Source: Acidobacteriota bacterium (GTDB taxonomy: Bacteria; Acidobacteriota; Blastocatellia; Pyrinomonadales; Pyrinomonadaceae). Taken from it: a stretch of 64,000 nt of DNA. The notes under the pieces were generated by a model. The model did no database searches. It was not told the DNA's origin and worked only from the letters and a program-made list of their open reading frames with translations. Positions 49,535-58,727 of the stretch are shown in pieces. The stretch is from contig JADJWI010000008.1 of NCBI GenBank assembly GCA_016716435.1, forward strand, positions 434,001-498,000, given 5' to 3'. A program made the translations under genes and the position numbers. The first letter of the stretch is position 1, and every line of letters begins with the position of its first letter.

Positions 49535-50374
49535 ATGGACACCGAACGAAAGATCGCCCGCGGCATACTGCCGGCCAAAGCCGGAAAAGAGCAGGAATTA
49601 AGATCTTTGATGCGTAGTTTCGGTTCGGTGTTGGTCGCGTACTCTGGCGGCGTTGATAGTTCATATCTGGCCTGGGTCGCGAATGATGAGTTGGGCGATT
49701 CGGCGGTCGCGGTAACGGGAATCTCGCCGAGCGTTTCAGCTCACCAGCGTGAGCAGGCGGAAGGCTTTGCCCTTCGGCACGGATTGCGTTGGCGAACGGT
49801 TGAGACGCACGAGATCGAAAGCGAGCGGTACTTGGCGAATGCCGGTGACCGGTGCTTTTTTTGTAAGGACGAACTCTACGGCGTTTTAGCCGAGGTCGCG
49901 AAAGACGCAACGGCCGTTGTTCTCGACGGGACGAACGCCGATGACCTTGGCGACCACAGGCCCGGGCGAAGGGCGGCGGAGTTGAAGAACGTCCGCAGCC
50001 CGCTTGCGGACCTCGGGTTCAGTAAAGCGGAGATCAGGGAACTGAGCCGGCTGCATGGGCTTGAGACCGCCGAACTTCCGGCGAGCCCGTGCCTAGCTTC
50101 GCGGATCGCACCTGGGACGCCGGTCTCGATCGGTAGGCTCTCGGCGGTCGAGCGCGGCGAAGAGATCATTCGCCAGCACGGATTCCGCGAGTTTCGGCTT
50201 CGTGTACATGGCGACCTGGCGCGTATTGAGGTCGCGAAAGATGAGTTTGAGCGACTGCTGGTTCCCGCGGTGCTCGAGCGATTGGCGGGTGAGATGAGGC
50301 CGCTTGGATTCATGTACATTACACTTGACCTTGAAGGATACCGATCGGGCTCGATGAACCCCGTAGAGAAGTAG
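49535..50374 (+). CDS. larE: ATP-dependent sacrificial sulfur transferase LarE
   Basis: LarE donates a cysteine sulfur to build the nickel-pincer cofactor of lactate racemase and relatives. The 279-aa product shows the PP-loop SGGVDSSYLAW (37-47), the Cys pair DRCFFCKDELY (107, 110), DGTNADDLGDHRPGRRA and the conserved sacrificial Cys186 in LPASPCLASRIAPGTPVSIG. larA, larB and larC are not in the window, so the target enzyme is unknown. Single gene before the dehydrogenase. Confidence 0.92.
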   Translation: MDTERKIARGILPAKAGKEQELRSLMRSFGSVLVAYSGGVDSSYLAWVANDELGDSAVAVTGISPSVSAHQREQAEGFALRHGLRWRTVETHEIESERYLANAGDRCFFCKDELYGVLAEVAKDATAVVLDGTNADDLGDHRPGRRAAELKNVRSPLADLGFSKAEIRELSRLHGLETAELPASPCLASRIAPGTPVSIGRLSAVERGEEIIRQHGFREFRLRVHGDLARIEVAKDEFERLLVPAVLERLAGEMRPLGFMYITLDLEGYRSGSMNPVEK

Positions 50375-50428
50375 GACATTATAAATAGCGGCTAGCAGCC
50401 GCAGAATATTGTGGAGAATCGATCAAAA

Positions 50429-51718
50429 ATGGCAAACCCCATGGCCGATGAAATGCGGCGGTTTAAGGGCAGCGACGAAAAGAACCCGTTCGAGGCGATG
50501 AGCGAACGGTTTGACAGGGCTGCACAGCTTCTTGGCCTCGACCCGGACCTTTACGCGGTGATGCGCGTTCCGAGCCGAGAGATAAAGGTATATATCCCGG
50601 TCAAAATGGACACCGGGCATATACAGGTATTTGAGGGCTTTCGCGTTCAGCACAACTTTGCCCGCGGGCCGGCAAAAGGCGGTATCCGCTACGCCCCGGA
50701 CGTTTCGCTTGATGAGGTAAAGGCCCTGGCGGCATGGATGACGTGGAAATGCGCGGTCGTCAATGTCCCATTCGGCGGCGGCAAGGGCGGCATTATTTGT
50801 AACCCGCAGCAAATGTCGCTCAGCGAACTTGAGCGGCTAACTCGCCGTTACACTGCGGAATTGATCAACTTTATCGGCCCGGACAAGGACGTGCCTGCTC
50901 CGGATATGAACACCAACGAGCAGACGATGGCGTGGATAATGGACACGTACTCGATGCACGCCGGCAATACCGTCACTGCGGTCGTTACCGGCAAGCCGGT
51001 TGCTCTCGGCGGTTCGCTCGGCCGGCGGGAGGCGACGGGCCGGGGAGTTCTGATCAGCGTAAATGAGGCGATCAAGCGATTTGCACTGACGCCGGAGAAT
51101 ACCTCTGTGGTCGTGCAGGGAGCCGGAAACGTCGGCGGCATCGGAGCAGAGCTGATGTACAAACAGGGTTATAAGGTTACGGCCATCTCGGACGTCTTCA
51201 ATGGAATATATAACCCGAAGGGGCTTAACATCCCGCACGTATTGGAGTATCTGCAAAAGAATAAGTCGCTCGAAGGCTATCCGGACTGCGACGTGGTCTC
51301 GAACAAGGACCTACTTGAGCTTGAGTGCGACGTCCTGGCCCCGTGTGCGACCGAGAACCAGATCACCTCCGAGAATGCCGACCGCATAAAGTGCAAGATA
51401 CTTGCCGAAGGTGCGAACGGGCCGACCACACCGCGTGCCGATAAGATATTGCACGACAAGGGGATATTTGTAATTCCGGACATACTGGCCAATGCCGGGG
51501 GCGTCACAGTTTCGTATTTTGAGTGGGTTCAGGACCGCATGGGTTACTTCTGGTCAGAGGAGCAGGTGAACCAGCGGCTTGAGGAAAAAATGGTCGCGAG
51601 TTTTAATGAACTTGCTCATTATGCCGACAAGCATGAGGTCGATACACGGACCGCCGCTTATATGCTCGCGATCGACCGTGTGGCGTATCACACAAGAATG
51701 CGAGGTATCTACGCATAG
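50429..51718 (+). CDS. gdhA: Glu/Leu/Phe/Val dehydrogenase, glutamate-type
   Basis: Oxidative deamination of an amino acid, most likely glutamate, with NAD(P)+. The product from the ATG at 50429 is 429 aa; a GTG at 50411 overlaps the probable ribosome site (GTGGAG). Motifs: FARGPAKGGIRYAPDVSLDE, catalytic-Lys region VNVPFGGGKGGI, GPDKDVPAPDMNTNEQTMAW, the Rossmann part VVVQGAGNVGGIGAELMYKQ and ILAEGANGPTTPRADKIL. The Lys-Gly-Gly-Ile-Arg segment favours glutamate over branched-chain substrates, but this is not decisive. Confidence 0.92.
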   Translation: MANPMADEMRRFKGSDEKNPFEAMSERFDRAAQLLGLDPDLYAVMRVPSREIKVYIPVKMDTGHIQVFEGFRVQHNFARGPAKGGIRYAPDVSLDEVKALAAWMTWKCAVVNVPFGGGKGGIICNPQQMSLSELERLTRRYTAELINFIGPDKDVPAPDMNTNEQTMAWIMDTYSMHAGNTVTAVVTGKPVALGGSLGRREATGRGVLISVNEAIKRFALTPENTSVVVQGAGNVGGIGAELMYKQGYKVTAISDVFNGIYNPKGLNIPHVLEYLQKNKSLEGYPDCDVVSNKDLLELECDVLAPCATENQITSENADRIKCKILAEGANGPTTPRADKILHDKGIFVIPDILANAGGVTVSYFEWVQDRMGYFWSEEQVNQRLEEKMVASFNELAHYADKHEVDTRTAAYMLAIDRVAYHTRMRGIYA

Positions 51719-51851
51719 CCGAAAGCTTTTAATTTGTTAAAAACACTTGATTTTCGGTTTGAGTTGTACTATCGTCTAAGTGAAGTAAGTCTGGCGATTA
51801 GTGTATTTACAGCGGTCTAGTTGCCGGTCATGCTAAGAGTTCAGTTTTGAA

Positions 51852-51945
51852 GGCCTTTGTACTTTTCGGGGAAAACCGTTGCAAAACGGAGTTTCCGGAG
51901 ACACAGGCCACGTTTGCTGCTCTAAAGGAGTGCAGCACTGTTTTT
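51852..51945 (+). promoter_or_regulatory. Structured 5' leader with an attenuator-like hairpin
   Basis: The gap 51719-51989 has no gene. GGCCTTTGT (51852-51860) can pair with ACACAGGCC (51901-51909) and encloses GGAAA-A-CCGTT-GCAA-AACGG-AG-TTTCC, a two-part stem capped by a GCAA tetraloop. It is followed by TGCTGC...GCAGCA (51915-51937) and CTGTTTTT, a terminator-like hairpin 45 nt before the outer-membrane gene. It does not fit any riboswitch consensus I know. Confidence 0.45.
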
Positions 51946-51989
51946 AATTGATAGCAATTGAAATTGATCCATTTTTTCGGCGGAGGAAT

Positions 51990-54461
51990 ATGATGAAACT
52001 CGGTTATAGAGTGGTCTTCTTGACGCTGGCTCTGTTTACTTTCGTGGTCGCGGGCATAGCCCAGACGACTACTACTGACAACAGCAAGCGTTCGGAGAAA
52101 GATCCCAGAAATACAGCTCCGACCGTTGGCACGGGCGGCCCCATGGGCGGCGGCACGGGCCTTTTTACGGTCTTGGACGGTCAAACCCTAAGGAAAGGGG
52201 AATTCACCTTCAGCGCTGCTTACAGCAATTTTGACCGGGATCCCGGCAATGCTGACTTCACTGAAGTCCCTGTCAGTTTCCAGGTAGGTGTGACCAACTA
52301 CTTTGAACTTTATTTTAACACTGACGCTTTTCGCGGAGTGAAGGTCAACTCGCCGAGAAACCTCTCGAGTTTCTATCTTCCGAACTCACGGATCGGCGGA
52401 ATTAGTCCGGCGGCGATTGTCCTTGCCCCTCAGGGGCCGGCAGCGGGACCGTTCTCTAATCGAGCGGTCTATCGCCCGGCGGGAACGGCACCTTATGCCC
52501 TGTTCCCGTACATTGGCAGCGCAGGCACCTTTGGACTCCAGCCGCCGTTCTATTCGGGGCCGCTCTTTGGTTTCCCGGCATTAACGAACGCTCAGCTTGG
52601 CCCGCCACGTGCCAGCAGCGGCGGTGCTGACCTATTCCCGGGCGTTGGCTCGGTCTATGGCAGCATCCTACCGGGAGTTGTGCTTCAGACGATAGCACTT
52701 CAAGGTCCGACGGGAGCTCCGGCAGGTTCGGCACCGACCGTCTTTACGACGGCACCGTCCTACCTACCTGATGCACCGTTCATCAACCGTACGTGGGGAA
52801 CGTCATCGTTCAGCACCTATACGGTTGGCGGTAAATGGCGTTGGACCAACGTGAATAATCCGATCGGATTTGGTATCAACGCGGGCTATCGCTGGAACGC
52901 TGATTCGGCGGGTGACGTCGGCGGCTTTAACCAGATGCAGCGTGGAGCTGGCCCGGGAGCCAAACTTACACGCGGTGACGTCATCATCGGTATGTTCGCA
53001 GATGCACGGCTTGCCAAGTGGGTCAACTTCTCGGCCAACGTCGGGTACCACTGGAACGCCGATGTTAAGGGCGAATTTCCGGGCGGCGAATTTACGATGC
53101 TCGATCGTCCTGATGAACTCCTGACGGCTGTTGGTGTTGACTTTCCGGTCAATAAGTACTTCCAGCCGATCCTCGAGTTCCGTGCTCTTCGATATGTTGG
53201 CGGACGCACTCCGAACGCATTCGAACATCATCCGATGGACTTCATCGCCGGATTCCGCGTCTTCCCGACACGTTGGTTCGGAATGGGCTTCGCTTATCGG
53301 TACAACGTCAATCAGCAGGATGACGGCATCTTTGATGACGAAACGTTCACCAATAGCGTGTTCGTTCCGTGTACGGCTGTTACGCAGGTACCGACCGACG
53401 GCGTTGGAAACGGCCCGATCTGCGTTCCGCAGACGATCAACCGATCGTTTACGGGTGTACCGCCGGGCTTCCAGCTTTCGCAGGATCCGCATGGATTTAT
53501 CGTCCAGACGTTCATTGGCCGCCGCAACTCGCGGTTGGGCGATATCGTCAATCAGCCGGCAAATGTGACGGCGATCGAAGTTAGCGACAGCACGATCACG
53601 CTTCCTTGCGAAGCAGGTCGTCCGGCCGAAGGCCTGAGCTGCAACGACAACACAACGATCAACATCACCACGACGGCGGTCGATCCTGAGAATGACCCGC
53701 TGGTTTACAACTACACAGTTAGCGGCGGCCGTATCGTCGGCTCCGGCGCTAATGTGCAGTGGGACCTCAGCGGTGTTGCTCCGGGAACCTACACGATAAC
53801 GGCCGGTGTTGACGATGGCTGTGGATTCTGCGGACAGACGCAGACCCGCACGGTCACCGTTGAGCCTTGCCCGAACTGCATCACCTGCGAATGCCCGACC
53901 TTGTCCGTCAGCGGACCGGCCGGTGTCATTAAGCCGGGTGAAGTGATGACCTTTACCGCAAACGTAAGCGGCGGCCCGGATGTTACCTACAACTGGAACA
54001 TCAACGGCGGCGGCACCATCGAAAGCGGTCAGGGAACCCCGAGCATCCGCGTTCGTACATCGACGGCAGATGCGGGCAGAACCATCACGGCTCGTGTAAC
54101 GCTTGGCGGACTCGATCCGACATGCAACTGCCCGGCAGATGCTTCGGACAGCGGTATCGTTGATACGCAGCCTGAACCGGTCCTCGTGGATGAGTTCGGC
54201 AAACTGCAGAACGATGATGTTAGAGCACGTCTCGACGCCTACTTCATCGAAATGCAGAATAACCCGACCAACCAGGGCTATATCATCAACTACGGAACCG
54301 ATCGTGAGATCGCGGCTCGTGAACGGTTGATCAACAACCACATCACGTTCCGTCGGTTCGATCGCAGCAGGATCACGATGGTTCGCGGCGGAGACCTCGG
54401 TGCAGGAATAAGCACCAAGCTCTATCGCGTACCGCCTGGTGCTGACAACCCGAATCCGTAA
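51990..54461 (+). CDS. Outer-membrane beta-barrel protein with Ig/PKD-like domains
   Basis: The product from ATGATG at 51990 (GGAGG ribosome site) is 823 aa. A signal peptide (LTLALFTFVVAGIAQ) is followed by a beta-barrel of alternating strands such as FTFSAAYSNFDRDPGNADFT, and WVNFSANVGYHWNADVKGEF. From about residue 530 come Ig/PKD-like units (TTAVDPENDPLVYNYTVSGG; GEVMTFTANVSGGPDVTYNW) with Cys-rich linkers (CPNCITCECPTL). The C-terminal 80 residues (LDAYFIEMQNNPTNQGYIIN) recall a shortened OmpA-like domain. Probably an abundant surface protein. Confidence 0.8.
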   Translation: MMKLGYRVVFLTLALFTFVVAGIAQTTTTDNSKRSEKDPRNTAPTVGTGGPMGGGTGLFTVLDGQTLRKGEFTFSAAYSNFDRDPGNADFTEVPVSFQVGVTNYFELYFNTDAFRGVKVNSPRNLSSFYLPNSRIGGISPAAIVLAPQGPAAGPFSNRAVYRPAGTAPYALFPYIGSAGTFGLQPPFYSGPLFGFPALTNAQLGPPRASSGGADLFPGVGSVYGSILPGVVLQTIALQGPTGAPAGSAPTVFTTAPSYLPDAPFINRTWGTSSFSTYTVGGKWRWTNVNNPIGFGINAGYRWNADSAGDVGGFNQMQRGAGPGAKLTRGDVIIGMFADARLAKWVNFSANVGYHWNADVKGEFPGGEFTMLDRPDELLTAVGVDFPVNKYFQPILEFRALRYVGGRTPNAFEHHPMDFIAGFRVFPTRWFGMGFAYRYNVNQQDDGIFDDETFTNSVFVPCTAVTQVPTDGVGNGPICVPQTINRSFTGVPPGFQLSQDPHGFIVQTFIGRRNSRLGDIVNQPANVTAIEVSDSTITLPCEAGRPAEGLSCNDNTTINITTTAVDPENDPLVYNYTVSGGRIVGSGANVQWDLSGVAPGTYTITAGVDDGCGFCGQTQTRTVTVEPCPNCITCECPTLSVSGPAGVIKPGEVMTFTANVSGGPDVTYNWNINGGGTIESGQGTPSIRVRTSTADAGRTITARVTLGGLDPTCNCPADASDSGIVDTQPEPVLVDEFGKLQNDDVRARLDAYFIEMQNNPTNQGYIINYGTDREIAARERLINNHITFRRFDRSRITMVRGGDLGAGISTKLYRVPPGADNPNP

Positions 54462-54501
54462 TTGGAAAAAGCTTCACCTGCCCTCGCGGCAGATGAACAT
54501 C

Positions 54502-54536
54502 AAAGCGGGGCCTCAAATTGAGGCCCCGCTTTTTCT
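54502..54536 (+). terminator. Rho-independent terminator after the outer-membrane protein
   Basis: AAAGCGGGGCCTC pairs with GAGGCCCCGCTTT over 13 bp around AAATT and is followed by TTC and T-rich sequence. The rest of the 320-bp gap to 54782 holds a small GTTGC/GCAAC hairpin near 54617 and otherwise nothing I can name. Confidence 0.93.
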
Positions 54537-54782
54537 TTCTTTCCTCCGCTTTTTGGCGAGTTCGATCACGGGGCCATCGTGGATAAGGCCGCCGGCTGCG
54601 AAGTGCGAAACTTAAAGTGTTGCTTTAGCAACGGGAATTTCCTAGTATGTAAAGAGTATCTCTGATGGTAGGGCGAAAAGGCGGGCATGCGACAGGTTGC
54701 TACGAACTAATTGGCCGGCTCTTTCATCTTAACCATCGACCGCACTCACCCTTTATAGTTTTTGAACACATATCGAGAATCA

Positions 54783-56939
54783 ATGATGAGAAAATCGAAA
54801 GGAATTATCGGCTCTGTTCTGCATTTTTCGGTATTGGCCTCGCTCCTACTCAGCCAGATCGCTCTCGGCTCGGGCGGCGATGTCTATACCGACAAGAAGG
54901 GAATGACCGCCTGGACCGTCATCGGTCCCGATGGCGGCGACGTTCGTTCGTTGGCGATCGACCCCAACAACAAGGACCGGATATATATAAGTACGCTTGA
55001 CGGGCAGATCCACACCTCGGCCGACGCGGGACGCACGTGGCGTCTTTTGGTAAATCTAGAGCAGCCGCAGTTGACCATCGATGACCTCTTCGTTGACCGC
55101 CGCGATTCGAATGTGATCTACGCCTCGGGCCATCGCCACAAGGGTGCCGGCGGATTCTTTAAATCGAAAGATGGCGGCAAGACCTGGCGAGAGGCAAAGG
55201 AGCTCAAGGACGAGGCGATCCATGCAATGACCCAGGCCGAGAGCGACCCGAACTATATTTTTGTCGGTTCCACGAACGGCGTTTTTGTCTCGAGCGATTC
55301 GGGTGATAGCTGGGAGAAGATCTCTTCGGAGTCGATGCCGATCAATGTTAATTCGCTTGCCATCGACCCTCGCAGCACCGGAACCATTTACGCCGGCACG
55401 TGGTGGCGAGCATATAAATCGACCGACAACGGCAAGAACTGGCGGCTGATCAAGGACGGAATGATCGACGACTCGGACGTTTTTGCCATTAACATTAACG
55501 AACGAAATCGCGACCACATCGTCGCCTCAGCCTGCAGCGGCATTTACGAATCGCTCAATGGCGGCGAAAAATGGCGAAAGATCCAGGGCATTCCCTCGAC
55601 CTCGCGGCGGACCCGCGACATTCTTCAGCATCCTTCGCGGCAGGGAACGGTTTACGCCGGAACCACCGAGGGTTTCTGGATGTCGGTCGATGGCGGCAAG
55701 ACCTGGCGAATGACGACCGCACGGAACCTTGAGGTCAATTCGATCGCCGTTCACCCGGATGCACCGGACCGCGTTTTTATCGGGACGAACAGCAACGGCG
55801 TGATGATCTCGAACGATGGCGGCCGAACGTTTGAGCAAACGAACCAGAGTTTTACCAGCCGCTTTGCCTATACCGTCACGCCGGATGTCGGCGTGCCCGG
55901 CCGGCTTTATGCGACGACCCACAATACGTCAACCAGCGGCGGCAATCTGTTTTACAGCAAGGATGGCGGACAAACGTGGAATGCGGCACGCGGGCCCGGC
56001 CTCGACCAGGTCGCAGCGTTTGCCGTTATGCAGGATCGTGTAGACCCGACGCGTCTTTTGCTTGGTACGAATCGCGGTATTTTCCGTTCGCTCGACCGGG
56101 GCGAATCGTGGACGCTAATAACGCCGCCCAAGAAGGCTCCAGTACGGTCGACACGCCGGATGACCGCCGCACAACGCAGGGCGGCCGCGGCCGCAGCAGC
56201 GAAGGCGGCTGCCGAACAGAAGGTGATACCTGCCCTTGAAGATAGCGTTCGCGTGCTGATACCGACCGAAGACGATAAGAACGGCATCATCGCCGGAACG
56301 GACAAGGGGCTATACCGAACCTACGACATCACCAAGGGTTGGGAAAAGCTCGAGCTTGGCGAGGGCGTCAATGCCAATATCTTCGCTGTCCACGCTTCGC
56401 CGCTTGTTCCCGGAACCATTTGGGTAGGAACGGCAACCTCGGGTGTGCTGGTCACCCGCGATGATGGCAAGACCTGGGAAAAGGTCGATGCGACGCCGGC
56501 CGGCATTCCGGTCGTCTCGCTTGCTTCGGATCCGAAACGGCCGAATTTCATATACGCCGGCACGACCCAAACGTTCTACCTCAGCCGCGATGGCGGCCGT
56601 TCGTGGATACGTCGCGGCGGCAACCTTCCGCTCGGTAAGTACACAGCGATCCTGATCAACCCCGACAACACCGACGAGATATTTCTCGGCAGTGCACATG
56701 AGATCGGCGGTGGGCTTTATTACTCGAACGACGCGGGCCAGCAGTGGACGCGGATCGATTCGAAGGATATGGTCGTCCCCAGCCGTCGCGTTTGGGCAAT
56801 GGCTTTCGACCCGGCCGACCCGAACCGGATCTATGCCGCATCGCACTCTTCGGGCATTTACCGGATAGACCGTCTGCAAGACACTGCGGCGGAAAAAAGC
56901 GGCAGCAAGACGGCAACGGCTGCAGGCACGAATCAGTGA
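54783..56939 (+). CDS. Secreted Asp-box (BNR/sortilin-like) beta-propeller protein
   Basis: A 718-aa product from ATGATGAGA at 54783, signal peptide MMRKSKGIIGSVLHFSVLAS. It carries about a dozen Asp-box repeats of the form SxDxGxTW: TSADAGRTWR, SKDGGKTWRE, SSDSGDSWEK, STDNGKNWRL, SVDGGKTWRM, SNDGGRTFEQ, SKDGGQTWNA, SLDRGESWTL, TRDDGKTWEK, SRDGGRSWIR, SNDAGQQWTR. Such proteins form one or two large propellers, as in VPS10/sortilin and sialidases. An Ala-rich insertion (AAQRRAAAAAAAKAAAEQ) sits between propeller parts. No catalytic residues identified. Confidence 0.87.
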   Translation: MMRKSKGIIGSVLHFSVLASLLLSQIALGSGGDVYTDKKGMTAWTVIGPDGGDVRSLAIDPNNKDRIYISTLDGQIHTSADAGRTWRLLVNLEQPQLTIDDLFVDRRDSNVIYASGHRHKGAGGFFKSKDGGKTWREAKELKDEAIHAMTQAESDPNYIFVGSTNGVFVSSDSGDSWEKISSESMPINVNSLAIDPRSTGTIYAGTWWRAYKSTDNGKNWRLIKDGMIDDSDVFAININERNRDHIVASACSGIYESLNGGEKWRKIQGIPSTSRRTRDILQHPSRQGTVYAGTTEGFWMSVDGGKTWRMTTARNLEVNSIAVHPDAPDRVFIGTNSNGVMISNDGGRTFEQTNQSFTSRFAYTVTPDVGVPGRLYATTHNTSTSGGNLFYSKDGGQTWNAARGPGLDQVAAFAVMQDRVDPTRLLLGTNRGIFRSLDRGESWTLITPPKKAPVRSTRRMTAAQRRAAAAAAAKAAAEQKVIPALEDSVRVLIPTEDDKNGIIAGTDKGLYRTYDITKGWEKLELGEGVNANIFAVHASPLVPGTIWVGTATSGVLVTRDDGKTWEKVDATPAGIPVVSLASDPKRPNFIYAGTTQTFYLSRDGGRSWIRRGGNLPLGKYTAILINPDNTDEIFLGSAHEIGGGLYYSNDAGQQWTRIDSKDMVVPSRRVWAMAFDPADPNRIYAASHSSGIYRIDRLQDTAAEKSGSKTATAAGTNQ

Positions 56940-56963
56940 TCGACCGTTTTAGCTAATGAAGGC

Positions 56964-56996
56964 GAGGCGTTCCAATGGGACGCCTCCTTTTGTTTT
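56964..56996 (+). terminator. Rho-independent terminator after the Asp-box gene
   Basis: GAGGCGTTCC pairs with GGGACGCCTC (9 of 10) around AAT, followed by CTTTTGTTTT. It separates the propeller gene from bshC. Confidence 0.85.
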
Positions 56997-57039
56997 CGCT
57001 TGCGGAAACTTATAATTTTCGAAAGGAGAAATTATTTTC

Positions 57040-58722
57040 GTGCAGCAAGAATCCGCCTGTCCCGAGCCGAGTAGATCTCCGTTTTCCGCAACGCTCGACA
57101 TTCCCTTCGCCGATATACCCGGACAATCAAAACTCTTCATCGATTACCAAGCCGACCCGGCCTCGTTGAAGAGGTTCTATCCCGGAGTCGTCGGCTCACA
57201 CAAAGAGGTCATCGAGCGAATACCGGACGTGCTTTCGCGCTACTCGGCGGACCGCGGCGAGCTCTGCGATGCACTCGAAGAAATGAACCGCAAGTTCGGT
57301 GCGTCCGAGCGGACGCTCCAGAACATTGCGATGCTTCGTGAGAGCGACTCGGTCGCAGTCGTTTCCGGGCAGCAAGCCGGGCTTCTGACCGGCCCGCTTT
57401 ACACCATCTATAAGGCCCTCTCTGCCGTGAAGACCGCTGATGACCTTCGCCGGCAGGGCGTAAAGGCGGTTCCTGTCTTTTGGGCTGCGACCGAGGACCA
57501 TGATTTCGACGAGGTCTCGCGGACGTTCGTGCTCGACCGAGAGAACCGGCTGACCGAAGTGAAGAACGAGCCGAAGCGATGCCACGACGACCTGCCGGTC
57601 GGTTATGTGAAGCTCGACGACAGTATTCGGCGAACTCTTGCCGGGCTTTTTGACGCGCTCCCGATGACGGAGCATACCGACGAGCTTCGCGGCCTGCTCG
57701 ATGATATCTGGATACCGCAGACCTACTACGGCGATGCTTTTGCAAGGCTTCTCAATGCCTTTATCGGCAAGTATGGCCTGATCATTCTCTGCCCTCTCGA
57801 TTCGCGGCTAAAGACGCTTGCTTCACCGATCTATGTAAATGCGATCCGGCATTCGGACGAGATCGTTCGGGCACTTCAGGCGAGGAGCGAGGAGCTGACG
57901 GCTGAAGGATACGCGGCCCAGGTGTTTGTAGGCGACGATTATTTTCCGCTTTTCTGGCAGGCACGCGACGGCACCCGCAATGCGCTCAAGAAGAGCGAGA
58001 ACGGGACCTTTCACACGAAAGACGGTGCACGCGAATTTACGCTCGATGAACTTGCCGAAACGGCCGAACGCGACCCTTCGCGATTTAGCCCGAGCGTCGT
58101 TTTGCGTTCGGTAGTTCAGGACCATCTGCTTCCAACGGTCTGCTATTTCGGCGGTGCCGCTGAGATCGCCTATTTTGCACAGAGCAGCGAGGTCTATCGG
58201 ATACTCGATCGGCCGCCGACGCCGATACTCCACCGGCAGAGCTTCAGCCTCATCGACCGCCGATTCGGACGGACGATGGAAAAATTCGGGATCGGCTTCG
58301 AGCATCTCTTTTCCGGTCTGAACGCGTTGATCCCTGAACTTGTTGACCGGCACTTGAACACCGGAACCTCGGCACTGATCGCTGATGTTGAAGAGAGGAT
58401 CAACATCGAGCTAAATCGGCTTGATCAAAAGTTTGTCGAGATCGACCCGACGCTCTCCGAAAATCTTGCGACCCGGCGGCGAAAGATGATCTATCACATC
58501 TCGGCGCTCAGGGATAAGTTTCGGGCGGCCCAATTCAATAAGGATCAGGAGATCCGGCGGCGGGTCGAATCGCTTTTTTCTTCGACGATGCCGCACGGCC
58601 ATCTTCAGGAACGGAGCCTTAACGTTTTGCATTTTGTGAACCGTTACGGGCCTGAGTTCATTGACTGGCTCTACGACGGCATCGACCTCGACAACAAAGA
58701 TCACCGCGTACTTTATCTTTAG
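57040..58722 (+). CDS. bshC: Bacillithiol biosynthesis cysteine-adding enzyme BshC
   Basis: Putative last step of bacillithiol synthesis, adding cysteine to glucosaminyl-malate. The 560-aa product from a GTG has the family signatures VVSGQQAGLLTGPLYTIYKA, PVFWAATEDHDFDEVSRTFV and PTVCYFGGAAEIAYFAQ, then a C-terminal coiled coil (LATRRRKMIYHISALRDKFR) and LNVLHFVNRYGPEFIDWLYD. An AGGAGA ribosome site lies 12 nt upstream. mutL follows after 5 nt, so they are cotranscribed. bshA and bshB are not in the window. Confidence 0.93.
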   Translation: MQQESACPEPSRSPFSATLDIPFADIPGQSKLFIDYQADPASLKRFYPGVVGSHKEVIERIPDVLSRYSADRGELCDALEEMNRKFGASERTLQNIAMLRESDSVAVVSGQQAGLLTGPLYTIYKALSAVKTADDLRRQGVKAVPVFWAATEDHDFDEVSRTFVLDRENRLTEVKNEPKRCHDDLPVGYVKLDDSIRRTLAGLFDALPMTEHTDELRGLLDDIWIPQTYYGDAFARLLNAFIGKYGLIILCPLDSRLKTLASPIYVNAIRHSDEIVRALQARSEELTAEGYAAQVFVGDDYFPLFWQARDGTRNALKKSENGTFHTKDGAREFTLDELAETAERDPSRFSPSVVLRSVVQDHLLPTVCYFGGAAEIAYFAQSSEVYRILDRPPTPILHRQSFSLIDRRFGRTMEKFGIGFEHLFSGLNALIPELVDRHLNTGTSALIADVEERINIELNRLDQKFVEIDPTLSENLATRRRKMIYHISALRDKFRAAQFNKDQEIRRRVESLFSSTMPHGHLQERSLNVLHFVNRYGPEFIDWLYDGIDLDNKDHRVLYL

Positions 58723-58727
58723 CCCGG

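Noticed and set aside
51719..51989. c-di-GMP, cobalamin or SAM riboswitch in the leader
   Set aside because: The consensus core sequences of those classes are not present, so only a generic structured leader is claimed.
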